DNA from: an uncultured Eubacteriales bacterium
GTDB taxonomy: Bacteria > Bacillota > Clostridia > Oscillospirales > UMGS1783
Direction of reading: 5' to 3'
Length of the DNA: 64,000 bases
NCBI GenBank assembly: GCA_934456365.1
Contig: CAKSHC010000002.1
Location: 186,001-250,000 of the forward strand
Positions 1 to 7,165 of the stretch are shown piece after piece (positions within the stretch are counted from its first letter, which is position 1; each line of letters opens with the position of its first letter). Both the position numbers and the translations under genes were made by a program. Under the pieces are notes generated by a model. The model was not told the DNA's origin. It was given only the letters and a program-made list of their open reading frames with translations, and ran no database searches.

Positions 1-2
1 GT

Positions 3-1022
3 ATTCTTGATATCATCAACGTCCCCATCGGATGGCTGATGAGCTGGCTGTATTCCTTTACGCAGAACTACGGACTGGCCATCCTTCTTTTGGCCGTGCT
101 GACCAAGCTCCTGCTGATCCCGCTGGGCATCAAGCAGCAGAAGGGCCAGCTTTCTCAGATGAAATTTGCGCCGCGGGTGCGCCGGATCCAGGAAAAGTAT
201 GCCAACGATCCCACCCGGCAGCAGCAGGAGATGCAGAAGCTCCAGGCCGAGGGCTACAGCCCCACCGCCGGCTGCTCGACTCTGCTGATCCAGTTTCCGA
301 TCCTGATCGGTATCTACAACGTCATCCGCTACCCGCTCCAGTATGTCTGCGGCCTGTCCAAGGACATCATCGAGCAGCTGCTGACGCTCTACAACTCCAC
401 CTTCGGCACCGAAATGACGGCGCAGACGGCCGAGTATCAGGTCAAGATCGTCGACGCGCTCAACAAGGGCTGGGACGCTTCGTCCATCCTGGGCGACAAG
501 GTGGTTTCCCTGAACCTGGACTTCCTCGGGATGAACCTTTCCGAGGTGCCGGCCAAGATCAATTATTTCCTGCAGTCGATCATCCCCATTCCCAGCTTCA
601 CCGACTGGCTCTGGATCATCCCGGTTGTGTCGGCGCTGACGGCGGCTCTGAGCACCATCATCGCCAACAAGATGGGCCCCTCGCGCTATATGCAGAACCC
701 CGCTCAGAATCCGGGCAGCAAGAGCACCATGATCCTGATGAATGTTCTGGGGCCGTATATGTCGTATGCCATTGCGTTTTCTGTGCCGGCCGGTCTGGGC
801 TTCTACTGGATCTGCTCCAACATTCTGATGGCGGTTCAGGCCTTTGTTCTCAATAAGGTTTACGATCCGAAGAAGTATAAGGAACAGTTCGAGCGGGAAG
901 AGGCCGAGCGCATCGCCCGCCGCAAGAAGAAAAAGGCCGCCGCGGCCCGGATTGCCGCCGAACAGAAAAAGCAGCTTGCCTCGGCGCCCGAGGATTCGGC
1001 CGAATCCGAAAAGGAAGAGTGA
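3..1022 (+). CDS. yidC: Membrane protein insertase YidC/OxaA (5' end outside window)
   Basis: Inserts and folds membrane proteins, alone or with SecYEG. The reading frame is open to the window edge, so the N-terminus is missing. An internal ATG at 39 would give MSWLYSF but is probably not the true start. The visible 339 residues contain the OxaA/YidC core: hydrophobic segments, a charged cytoplasmic loop (KQQKGQLSQMKFAPRVRRIQ), the stretch ILIGIYNVIRYPL, and a strongly basic C-terminal tail (RRKKKKAAAARIAAEQKK) as expected for a ribosome-contacting tail. jag follows directly, the standard Firmicutes pairing. Confidence 0.95.
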   Translation: MLDIINVPIGWLMSWLYSFTQNYGLAILLLAVLTKLLLIPLGIKQQKGQLSQMKFAPRVRRIQEKYANDPTRQQQEMQKLQAEGYSPTAGCSTLLIQFPILIGIYNVIRYPLQYVCGLSKDIIEQLLTLYNSTFGTEMTAQTAEYQVKIVDALNKGWDASSILGDKVVSLNLDFLGMNLSEVPAKINYFLQSIIPIPSFTDWLWIIPVVSALTAALSTIIANKMGPSRYMQNPAQNPGSKSTMILMNVLGPYMSYAIAFSVPAGLGFYWICSNILMAVQAFVLNKVYDPKKYKEQFEREEAERIARRKKKKAAAARIAAEQKKQLASAPEDSAESEKEE

Positions 1023-1027
1023 GAACT

Positions 1028-1864
1028 ATGAAAAGAGAAGTCGTTGCGACCGGTAAGGATATCGACGAAGCCATCGATTCCGCCCTGATCGAGCTGGGTG
1101 TGGATCGGGACGAGGCTTCGGTGGAAATCATTGACGTGCCCTCCCGCGGCTTTCTGGGATTGGGCCGCTGCCCGGCCCGGGTCCGCGTTTGGGTGGGCGA
1201 GGACGAGGAGCCTGCTCCCGCCCCGGCCTCCGCGCCTGCGCCCGCGCCCGTGAAAAAGGAAGCGCCCGCTCCGGCCAAAAAGGAGCGCAGCGAGCGCCCT
1301 GAGCGGCGGGAAAGAGGCTCGCGCCCCGAGAAGCGGGAAAAGCCCCGCGCTCCGCGTGCGGAAAAGCCGCGTGCGCCGCGCCGCGAGGAAAGCGCGCCCG
1401 ACGCCGAAACGGTTCAGGCTGCCCGGGAGTATTTCGAAGGGCTTTGCCGTCAGATCGGCCTGCCGGATACCGAGGTTTCCGCCTATGAAACCGAAAACAA
1501 AACGCTTCGTGTGGAGCTCCACGGCGAAGGGATGGGAATGCTCATCGGTAAGGGCGGAGAAACCATGTACGCCCTCCAGTATCTCGCCTCCCTCTCGCTC
1601 AACAAGAGCGAAGGGCAGTTCACCCGCCTGGAGCTTGATATTGAGGGCTACCGCGAAAAGCGCACGGCCGCGCTGGAAAAGCTGGCGCTGCGCACCGCGG
1701 AACGCGCGATCAAGCAGAAGCGCAACATCACCATGGAATATATGCAGCCCTACGAGCGCCGCGTGATCCATGCCACTTTGCAGAACCACGAGTCGGTCAG
1801 CACCCGCTCGGTCGGAGAGGATCCTTTCCGCCGGGTGATCGTGGTCTACGAAGGCCGCCGATAA
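1028..1864 (+). CDS. jag: RNA-binding protein Jag/KhpB (EloR)
   Basis: A 278-residue single-strand nucleic acid binding protein linked in Firmicutes to cell elongation and division. An N-terminal Jag domain contains SRGFLGLG. A Pro/Ala/Lys/Glu-rich linker follows (about residues 60-125), then a KH domain with MLIGKGGETMYALQYL, then an R3H domain (YERRVIHATLQNH). ATG at 1028 is chosen; a GTG at 1019 in the same frame overlaps the yidC stop and would add three residues. Co-transcribed with yidC. Its usual KH partner, khpA, is also in this window at 54.9 kb. Confidence 0.93.
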   Translation: MKREVVATGKDIDEAIDSALIELGVDRDEASVEIIDVPSRGFLGLGRCPARVRVWVGEDEEPAPAPASAPAPAPVKKEAPAPAKKERSERPERRERGSRPEKREKPRAPRAEKPRAPRREESAPDAETVQAAREYFEGLCRQIGLPDTEVSAYETENKTLRVELHGEGMGMLIGKGGETMYALQYLASLSLNKSEGQFTRLELDIEGYREKRTAALEKLALRTAERAIKQKRNITMEYMQPYERRVIHATLQNHESVSTRSVGEDPFRRVIVVYEGRR

Positions 1865-1868
1865 GAAG

Positions 1869-1899
1869 AAACGGAGGAGATTCAATCTCCTCCGTTTTT
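1869..1899. terminator. Bidirectional terminator between jag and the GIY-YIG gene
   Basis: The inverted repeat ACGGAGGAGATT / AATCTCCTCCGT has a very short loop and is followed by TTTTT on the plus strand, with A residues on the other side. It lies just after the jag stop and overlaps the 3' end of the convergent GIY-YIG gene, so it probably serves both strands. Confidence 0.85.
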
Positions 1900-2142
1900 G
1901 ATTAAGGAAAGCTTCTGCGCGCGGGTGAGCCGCTTGACGGCCGCCTCCCGGCGCAGCGCTTCGCTGCGCGAGAGGGCCGGCTCTTGATAAACGAGGGAAA
2001 CCGGGCGGCGCGAGCGGGTGTATTTTGCGCCGCGGCCGGCGTTGTGGGCGGCAAGGCGCCGGGGCAGATCGTTGGTCATCCCGGTGTAGAGCGTGCCGTC
2101 GGCGGTTTGCAGGATGTATACGGTGTAGGTTTTCTCGTCCAT
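1882..2142 (-). CDS. GIY-YIG nuclease superfamily protein (UPF0213 type)
   Basis: A small 86-residue protein consisting of one GIY-YIG domain: YTVYILQTADGTLYTGMTND carries the two signature halves (VYI and YTG), followed by the conserved RRLAAHN and the basic segment KYTRSRRPVSLVY. Length and layout match the stand-alone YhbQ/UPF0213 family, whose cellular role is unclear. It is monocistronic, converges on yidC-jag and shares their terminator. The genuine nuclease fold is secure; the substrate is not. Confidence 0.85.
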   Translation of the reverse strand: MDEKTYTVYILQTADGTLYTGMTNDLPRRLAAHNAGRGAKYTRSRRPVSLVYQEPALSRSEALRREAAVKRLTRAQKLSLIKNGGD

Positions 2143-2213
2143 GGCGGATGCGGCCTTTCCCTTCTTTTGGGTTCAGTATAGCATGGCGCGCCCGCCTTGT
2201 CAAAGGCGGCGGT

Positions 2214-2897
2214 TCAGGAGAAAAGGGCGGCGGCGCGCGGGAAGGCGGGATAAAAATCCAGCCGGTCGAGAAGCTTTGAGAAAAGGCCGATCAGGGAGCC
2301 GTTGAAAAGAGCCATGAGGAGCGTGCCCCAGCCGATCCCCTGGATCCGGCCGAAAAAGGCGAAGGTCATTCCGAGGCTTATCGCGAGGCAGGAGAGGTCC
2401 ACGATGGTTTTCAAAAGGGAGATTTTGATCCCGTAGCGCTCGGCGACGGCCTTTACGAAGAAATCATAGACCTGCGGATAGAGATAGGTTTTGAAAAACA
2501 GGGCGACGGAAAAGGAGGTCAGGACAAAGCCCGCGCCGAAGAGAAGAAGGCGCGCCTCCAAAGCCATGCTGCCGGGCGGGGTTTGCTGCGGATCGAAGAA
2601 GGGGATCTTCCGCCACAGATCGAGCACAAGCCCATAGAGCAGGCAGGTGCCGAAGGAGCAGAGATAGATGGGGCGGAATTTTCGCAGAACCAGGCAAAGC
2701 AGGAGGAAGACTCCGGCCTGGATGAGGTATTCGGCCTGTCCGAAGGTGACAACGCCGGTTTTCAGGCTGAGCAGGTAAGCGGGCGCCACGATCATGGACA
2801 CCCCGAAATCGGCCGCGGAAAGCAGGGAAACGGCCAGCGCCAGCAGCACGATCGCCGCAAAATAAGCAAGCTCGCTTGCGATCCGGATCTTTTTCAT
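2214..2897 (-). CDS. YczE/YitT-like integral membrane protein
   Basis: A 227-residue protein with about five hydrophobic segments (for example YFAAIVLLALAVSLLSAADF and FGAGFVLTSFSVALFFKTYL) and the family hallmark of an N-terminal helix followed by GVSMIVAPAYLLSLKTG. It belongs to the YczE/DUF6198 membrane family of unknown transport function. ATG at 2897 is chosen because AAGGAGA lies just upstream; an in-frame ATG at 2927 falls inside the terminator-like hairpin of the leader. Expression is probably controlled by that leader (see 2916-3025). Confidence 0.75.
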   Translation of the reverse strand: MKKIRIASELAYFAAIVLLALAVSLLSAADFGVSMIVAPAYLLSLKTGVVTFGQAEYLIQAGVFLLLCLVLRKFRPIYLCSFGTCLLYGLVLDLWRKIPFFDPQQTPPGSMALEARLLLFGAGFVLTSFSVALFFKTYLYPQVYDFFVKAVAERYGIKISLLKTIVDLSCLAISLGMTFAFFGRIQGIGWGTLLMALFNGSLIGLFSKLLDRLDFYPAFPRAAALFS

Positions 2898-2915
2898 GGC
2901 ATTTCTCCTTTTGAT

Positions 2916-2990
2916 AAAAAACGCCATACGCCCTTTGGGGGCGTATGGCGAAAAATGAGCGATTCTCCGAAAAATCCATACGAATTTTAC
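2916..2990 (-). promoter_or_regulatory. Attenuator-like 5' leader of the YczE-like gene
   Basis: Between promoter and ribosome binding site the minus strand carries a perfect 12-bp stem (CGCCATACGCCC, positions 2950-2939, with its complement at 2933-2922) followed by six T: an intrinsic terminator inside the leader. An upstream segment CGTATGG (2982-2976) is perfectly complementary to CCATACG in the terminator's 5' arm, giving a mutually exclusive 7-bp antiterminator. Two copies of ATTTTTCG lie between them. The layout is that of a riboswitch or protein-controlled attenuator. I do not recognise the motif as a known class. Confidence 0.6.
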
Positions 2991-2996
2991 CCTTTC

Positions 2997-3025
2997 AGTT
3001 TACTCATAAAAAGGGGAGCTGTCAA
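2997..3025 (-). promoter_or_regulatory. Sigma-A promoter of the YczE-like gene
   Basis: TTGACA (3025-3020), a 17-bp spacer, and TAAACT (3002-2997). Transcription should start near 2990 and produce a leader of about 90 nt. Confidence 0.7.
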
Positions 3026-3039
3026 GAGGAAAAGGCGCG

Positions 3040-3076
3040 GCAAAAGGCCCACGGAGAAACTCTCCATGGGCCTTTC
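3040..3076 (-). terminator. Terminator of the SASP gene
   Basis: The inverted repeat AAGGCCCA...GGAGA / TCTCC..TGGGCCTT is followed on the minus strand by TTTTG. It lies downstream of the SASP gene and upstream of the YczE promoter. Confidence 0.7.
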
Positions 3077-3131
3077 GCCTTCGGTTGAAAGCGCAAGTCT
3101 AAAAAATTCAGTTTGCGTTCCCAGCGGGAAT

Positions 3132-3305
3132 TTACTGCATGTTGCTTTCATAACGGGAGATCATCTTTTTGACCATCTGCCCGCCGATCGAGCCCGCCTG
3201 CTTGGAGGTAAGGTCGCCGTTATAGCCCTGCTTCAGGGTAACGCCCACCTCACCGGCGCACTCGTTCTTAAAACGATTCAAAGCCTCTTTCGCCTTCGCG
3301 TCCAT
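3132..3305 (-). CDS. Small acid-soluble spore protein, alpha/beta type
   Basis: A 57-residue DNA-coating protein of dormant spores. It contains the family signatures: EALNRFKNECAGEVGV followed by the GPR protease-cleavage type region, and GSIGGQMVKKMI near the C-terminus (classical TSKQAGSIGGQMVKKM). The start at 3305 is set by a strong GGAGGTGA ribosome binding site. Upstream, GGTATT and CACAATACA resemble sigma-G promoter elements, but this is only suggestive. Its presence, with ger and yqf genes, shows the organism can make endospores. Confidence 0.92.
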   Translation of the reverse strand: MDAKAKEALNRFKNECAGEVGVTLKQGYNGDLTSKQAGSIGGQMVKKMISRYESNMQ

Positions 3306-3405
3306 GTGCTCACCTCCTTTTTTTAGGGTTCGCCTGTATTGTGCGCAGGGCGCGGGAAAATACCCATAGAAAAAACTGGTTTTCGAAAAAAATTCGGAAA
3401 TTCCC

Positions 3406-3434
3406 TCGCCAAGCGGCGCATAAAATGGTATAAT
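3406..3434 (+). promoter_or_regulatory. Promoter of the LOG-family gene
   Basis: TATAAT at 3429-3434, with a weak -35 (TCGCCA, 3406-3411) 17 bp upstream. The gene's ribosome binding site AAAGGAG follows shortly after. Confidence 0.55.
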
Positions 3435-3456
3435 AATCGACAAAGGAGAAATCAAT

Positions 3457-4002
3457 ATGCGCATCTGTATTTTCGGAGCCGCCAGCTCGGATATTCATCC
3501 CGCCTTTATCCGTTCGGCCGAGGCGATTTCCCGCGCGCTTGCCCGGGAAGGGCATTCGCTTGTGTTCGGCGGGGGCTGCAACGGGCTGATGGGCGCGGCG
3601 GCCCGCGGCTTTGCCGCCGAAAACGCCGAGATCATCGGCGTGATCCCGCATTTTCTGGAGGATGAGGGCATCGAGCCTGTTTTCTCCGAAAAATCCCGCC
3701 TGATCTATACCGAAACCATGCACGAAAGAAAGGCCAAAATGGAAGAGCTGGCCGACGCTTTTCTCATCCTCCCGGGTGGCACCGGCACGCTGGAGGAATT
3801 TTTCGAGGTGCTGACCTTAAAAAAGCTCGGCCGCCACGAAAAGCGCATTCTGGTGTTCAGCCAAAACGGATACTACGATCCGATCCGCGGCATGCTCGAG
3901 CGGGTGGTGGAGGAAAAGTTTTCCGATTCCGGCCTGCTGGATTGCTGCCGGTTCTGCTCTTCGGAAGAGGAAGTTCTGTCGGAATTCAAAAAGGAGAAGT
4001 GA
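3457..4002 (+). CDS. LOG-family (TIGR00730) nucleoside 5'-monophosphate phosphoribohydrolase
   Basis: A 181-residue Rossmann-fold protein of the LOG/YvdD family. The diagnostic motif PGGTGTLEEFFE is present, as are GGCNGLMGA near the N-terminus and the conserved RKAKM segment. Members cleave N6-modified or ordinary nucleoside monophosphates to base plus ribose 5-phosphate; the bacterial substrate is usually unproven. A clear AAAGGAG site sets the ATG at 3457. The ydjG-like gene begins 4 bp after its stop, so it probably leads that operon. Confidence 0.85.
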   Translation: MRICIFGAASSDIHPAFIRSAEAISRALAREGHSLVFGGGCNGLMGAAARGFAAENAEIIGVIPHFLEDEGIEPVFSEKSRLIYTETMHERKAKMEELADAFLILPGGTGTLEEFFEVLTLKKLGRHEKRILVFSQNGYYDPIRGMLERVVEEKFSDSGLLDCCRFCSSEEEVLSEFKKEK

Positions 4003-4006
4003 TTGC

Positions 4007-5077
4007 ATGGATCAAACGGTCCAGTCCTTCAAATGCCCATCCTGCGGCTCGCCGCTCAAGTGGGGCGCCGAGAGCGGGAAGTTCGAATGCGCCGCCTGCG
4101 GCTCGATCTATTCCCTCGAAGAGGTCAAAAACGCCGTTCGCGAAACCGAAAAGGAATTCGAATGGGGCGATTATAAGAAAAACCTCCGCGAGGATCCCAT
4201 TCCCGCCACCGCGTCCTACGTCTGCAAATCCTGCGGCGCGGAGCTGATCGTGGAAGGGACCACCGCGGCCACCCACTGCCCGTACTGCGACAATGTGGTG
4301 GTGCTGGAGCCCAACCTCACCGGCTCGATCCGGCCGAACGCCGTGATCCCCTTCAAGATCGATCAGAAGCGCCTGGCCGAGATCGTGCGCGGCTATGGAA
4401 AGGGCAAGCTTCTGTTGCCCAAGCGCTTTATCAGCGAAAACAAGATCCGCGAGGTGCAGGGGCTGTATGTGCCCTTCTGGCTCTTTTCCACCGGGGTCGA
4501 CGGCAGCTGCTCTTTTGAGGCCACCCGCAGCCGCGCCTGGTCGGACAGCGAGTATGATTATGTGGAAACCTCGCATTTCCTGATTTCCTGCGAGGGGGAC
4601 ATGCGCTTTGAGAAGATCCCCGTGGACGGCTCCTCCCGCATGGACGACGCGCTGATGGATTCCATCGAGCCCTTCGACTATTCCGATTTGGTGGATTTCG
4701 ACGAGCGCTACTTATCCGGCTTTCTGGCCGACCGGTTCGACGTCAGCGCCGACCAGAGTCTGCCCCGCGCTTCCTCGCGGGTGAAAAACAGCGCGGAGGA
4801 TGTGTTCCGCTCGGCGGTGACGGGGTATGAAACGGTCACGCCGATCTCCTCCGATCTGTCTTTGCAGGATCCTTCGGTGCGCTATGTTTTGCTGCCCGTG
4901 TATCTGGTCACCTCGAAATACGGCGGCAAGCCCTTTACCTTCGCCGTCAACGGTCAGACCGGAAAGATCACCGGCCGGCTTCCCATTTCCTGGGGGCGCT
5001 TCTGGGGCTTTTTCGCTCTCTTCGGAGGGATCTCGGCCGTTGTCTTTACGCTGCTGATGCTGCTGTTTGGCGCTTGA
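4007..5077 (+). CDS. YdjG-like zinc-ribbon membrane protein
   Basis: A 356-residue protein. Two zinc ribbons open it: CPSCGSPLKW...CAACGSIY (about residues 8-37) and CKSCGAELIV...CPYCDNVV (about 71-100). A long middle domain follows, and a C-terminal membrane segment (FWGFFALFGGISAVVFTLLM). This order matches B. subtilis YdjG, a membrane partner of the PspA/SPFH stress machinery. The next two genes match YdjH and YdjI, so the assignment rests on both domain layout and synteny. The stop is close to the ribosome binding site of the next gene. Confidence 0.75.
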   Translation: MDQTVQSFKCPSCGSPLKWGAESGKFECAACGSIYSLEEVKNAVRETEKEFEWGDYKKNLREDPIPATASYVCKSCGAELIVEGTTAATHCPYCDNVVVLEPNLTGSIRPNAVIPFKIDQKRLAEIVRGYGKGKLLLPKRFISENKIREVQGLYVPFWLFSTGVDGSCSFEATRSRAWSDSEYDYVETSHFLISCEGDMRFEKIPVDGSSRMDDALMDSIEPFDYSDLVDFDERYLSGFLADRFDVSADQSLPRASSRVKNSAEDVFRSAVTGYETVTPISSDLSLQDPSVRYVLLPVYLVTSKYGGKPFTFAVNGQTGKITGRLPISWGRFWGFFALFGGISAVVFTLLMLLFGA

Positions 5078-5091
5078 AGGAGGAAACCGAG

Positions 5092-5892
5092 ATGAAAAAA
5101 GCATTGAAAATTCTGATTCCCATTCTCCTGCTCGCGCTTCTGGCGCTTCCGGTGAGCGCGCAGAGCGCCTCGGTGTTTGACGAGGCGGGGCTTTTTGAAG
5201 AGCCCGAGGCCATCCGGCAAAAGGCCGCCGGGCTGGCGCAGGATTTTTCCATCGATGTGGTGGTTTTGACCGTTGACGATATCGACGGCGCCGATGTCAA
5301 GCTTTACGCCGCCGATTACTACGATGAAAACGGCTTCGGGGTCGGCGCGGATCGCGACGGGCTGATCTTCTGCATCTGCACCGAGCCGAATAACCGCAGC
5401 TTTGCCTTTGTGACCACCGGGAAGGAAGAATATATCTTCACCGATTCCTCCATCGACCGCATCCTCGCCGAAATCAAGCCCTATCTTTCCGCCGGGGACT
5501 ACGACGGAGGCGCGGAGGTCTTTTTTGCCGAGATGCGGCAGGCTAATCTCGACCCGCCCTCGGGGAGAACCAGCGCCGACGAGCCCATCCGGGAGAAGGG
5601 GGAGTTTCCGATCGTGACCGTTTTGGTGGGTGTTGCGATCGGGCTGGTGATCGGATTGATCGTGGTGCTGGCGGAGAAGAAAAAGCTCAATCCCGTGGCG
5701 CAGGCGGCGGGGGCGATGACCTATCTCGTGTCCGACAGCTTCCATCTTCGCGACAAAAGCGAGCTTTTTGCCGGAACGACCGTTTCCCGCACGGCGCGGC
5801 CCAAGTCCGATTCGTCGGGCAGCAGCGGAGGCGGCGGGCATTTCACCTCGTCCAGCGGCTCGAGCCACGGCGGCGGAAGCAGCAGCTTTTAA
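5092..5892 (+). CDS. TPM-domain membrane protein (YdjH-like)
   Basis: A 266-residue exported protein. It has a signal peptide (KILIPILLLALLALPVSAQS), a TPM/TLP18.3 domain with the conserved VVLTVDDIDG and RDGLIFCI stretches, one membrane helix (about residues 178-202, TVLVGVAIGLVIGLIVVLAE), and a Ser/Gly/His-rich tail. The order matches YdjH. ATG at 5092 follows a strong GAAGGAGG; the longer in-frame start at 5074 would include that site. Likely anchors the SPFH protein encoded next. Confidence 0.8.
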   Translation: MKKALKILIPILLLALLALPVSAQSASVFDEAGLFEEPEAIRQKAAGLAQDFSIDVVVLTVDDIDGADVKLYAADYYDENGFGVGADRDGLIFCICTEPNNRSFAFVTTGKEEYIFTDSSIDRILAEIKPYLSAGDYDGGAEVFFAEMRQANLDPPSGRTSADEPIREKGEFPIVTVLVGVAIGLVIGLIVVLAEKKKLNPVAQAAGAMTYLVSDSFHLRDKSELFAGTTVSRTARPKSDSSGSSGGGGHFTSSSGSSHGGGSSSF

Positions 5893-5913
5893 TATTGAAA
5901 GGAGAATTGAATC

Positions 5914-7101
5914 ATGGGACTCATCAAAGCAGGGATCAGATCGGTCGGCGGGGTGCTGGCGGATCAGTGGAAAGAGTTTTTCTATTGCGAAGCGCTGGAT
6001 AAAGAGGTGCTGGTCACCAAAGGCAAAAAGCGGGTGAGCGGCCGCTCGTCCAACACCAAAGGCAGCGACAACATCATCACCAGCGGCTCCGGCATCGCCG
6101 TGGCTGACGGCCAGTGCATGATCATCGTCGAGCAGGGCAAGGTTGTGGAGGTCTGCGCCGAGCCCGGCGAATTCACCTACGACGCTTCCACCGAGCCCAG
6201 CGTCTTCTCGGGCAGCTTCGGCGACAGCCTGAAGAAAACCTTCCAGACCATCGGCAAGCGCTTCACCTTCGGCGGCGATACCGCCAAGGATCAGCGGGTG
6301 TATTATTTCAATACCAAAGAACTCATCGACAATAAATTCGGCACCGCCAACCCCGTCCCCTTCCGGGTGGTCGATTCCAAGATCGGGCTCGATATCGACG
6401 TGGCCGTGCGCTGCGCCGGGGTGTATTCCTATAAGATCGCCGATCCGATTCTGTTCTATACCAATGTCTGCGGCAATGTGGAGGAGGAATACCGGCGCGA
6501 AGAGCTCGATCCCCAGCTCAAGAGCGAATTCATCAGCGCATTGCAGCCTGCGTTCGGACGGTTGTCGGCGCTGGAGATGCGCCCCAACCAGATCGTGCTG
6601 CACAACACCGAGCTCGAACAGGCCATGAACGAGGCGCTCTCGGCCAAGTGGGGCGAGCTGAGGGGGCTGAAGGTGGTGAGCGTGGCGCTGTCGACCGTCA
6701 CGCTGCCGGAGGAAGACGCCGACCTCATCAAGCAGGCGCAGCGCAACGCCATGCTGCGCGACCCGTCGATGGCGGGCGCAACGCTGGTGGGCGCGCAGGC
6801 CGAGGCCATGAAGGCCGCTGCGGCAAACGAAGCGGGAGCCATGACCGGCTTTATGGGCATGGGCATGGCCATGAACGCCGGCGGCACCAACGCGCAGAAC
6901 CTTTTCGCGATGGGTCAGCAAAACCAGCAGCAAGGGCAGCCTGCGGCGCAGGGCGGCTGGCAGTGCGCCTGCGGAGCGGTAAACCAGGGCAACTTCTGCC
7001 AAAGCTGCGGGGCGAAGAAGCCGGAAGCGAAGTTCTGCCAAAACTGCGGCGCGCCCGCCTCGGGCAACTTCTGCCCAAATTGCGGCGCGAAGCTCAACTG
7101 A
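5914..7101 (+). CDS. SPFH/Band 7 protein with C-terminal zinc ribbons (YdjI-like)
   Basis: A 395-residue cytoplasmic SPFH-domain protein of the virion-core/YdjI family. The SPFH part spans roughly residues 40-260. A Gln/Ala-rich stretch follows, then tandem double-Cys ribbons at the C-terminus (CACGAVNQGNFCQSCGAKK and two more CxxC pairs). In B. subtilis YdjI works with YdjG and YdjH to place PspA at the membrane under envelope stress. No pspA lies beside this operon. AAAGGAG precedes the ATG. Confidence 0.82.
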   Translation: MGLIKAGIRSVGGVLADQWKEFFYCEALDKEVLVTKGKKRVSGRSSNTKGSDNIITSGSGIAVADGQCMIIVEQGKVVEVCAEPGEFTYDASTEPSVFSGSFGDSLKKTFQTIGKRFTFGGDTAKDQRVYYFNTKELIDNKFGTANPVPFRVVDSKIGLDIDVAVRCAGVYSYKIADPILFYTNVCGNVEEEYRREELDPQLKSEFISALQPAFGRLSALEMRPNQIVLHNTELEQAMNEALSAKWGELRGLKVVSVALSTVTLPEEDADLIKQAQRNAMLRDPSMAGATLVGAQAEAMKAAAANEAGAMTGFMGMGMAMNAGGTNAQNLFAMGQQNQQQGQPAAQGGWQCACGAVNQGNFCQSCGAKKPEAKFCQNCGAPASGNFCPNCGAKLN

Positions 7102-7115
7102 TCGAAAAAGAAAAC

Positions 7116-7149
7116 GGGCTCCCGGAGAAGGCTTCTCCGGGGCCCTTTC
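7116..7149 (+). terminator. Terminator after the ydjGHI-like operon
   Basis: A long GC-rich hairpin (GGGCTCCCGGAGAA / TTCTCCGGGGCCC, 7116-7145) followed by TTTCT. It sits between the SPFH gene and the CHAP gene; read-through is possible because the U run is interrupted. Confidence 0.65.
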
Positions 7150-7165
7150 TGCGAGGTGAAATTTC

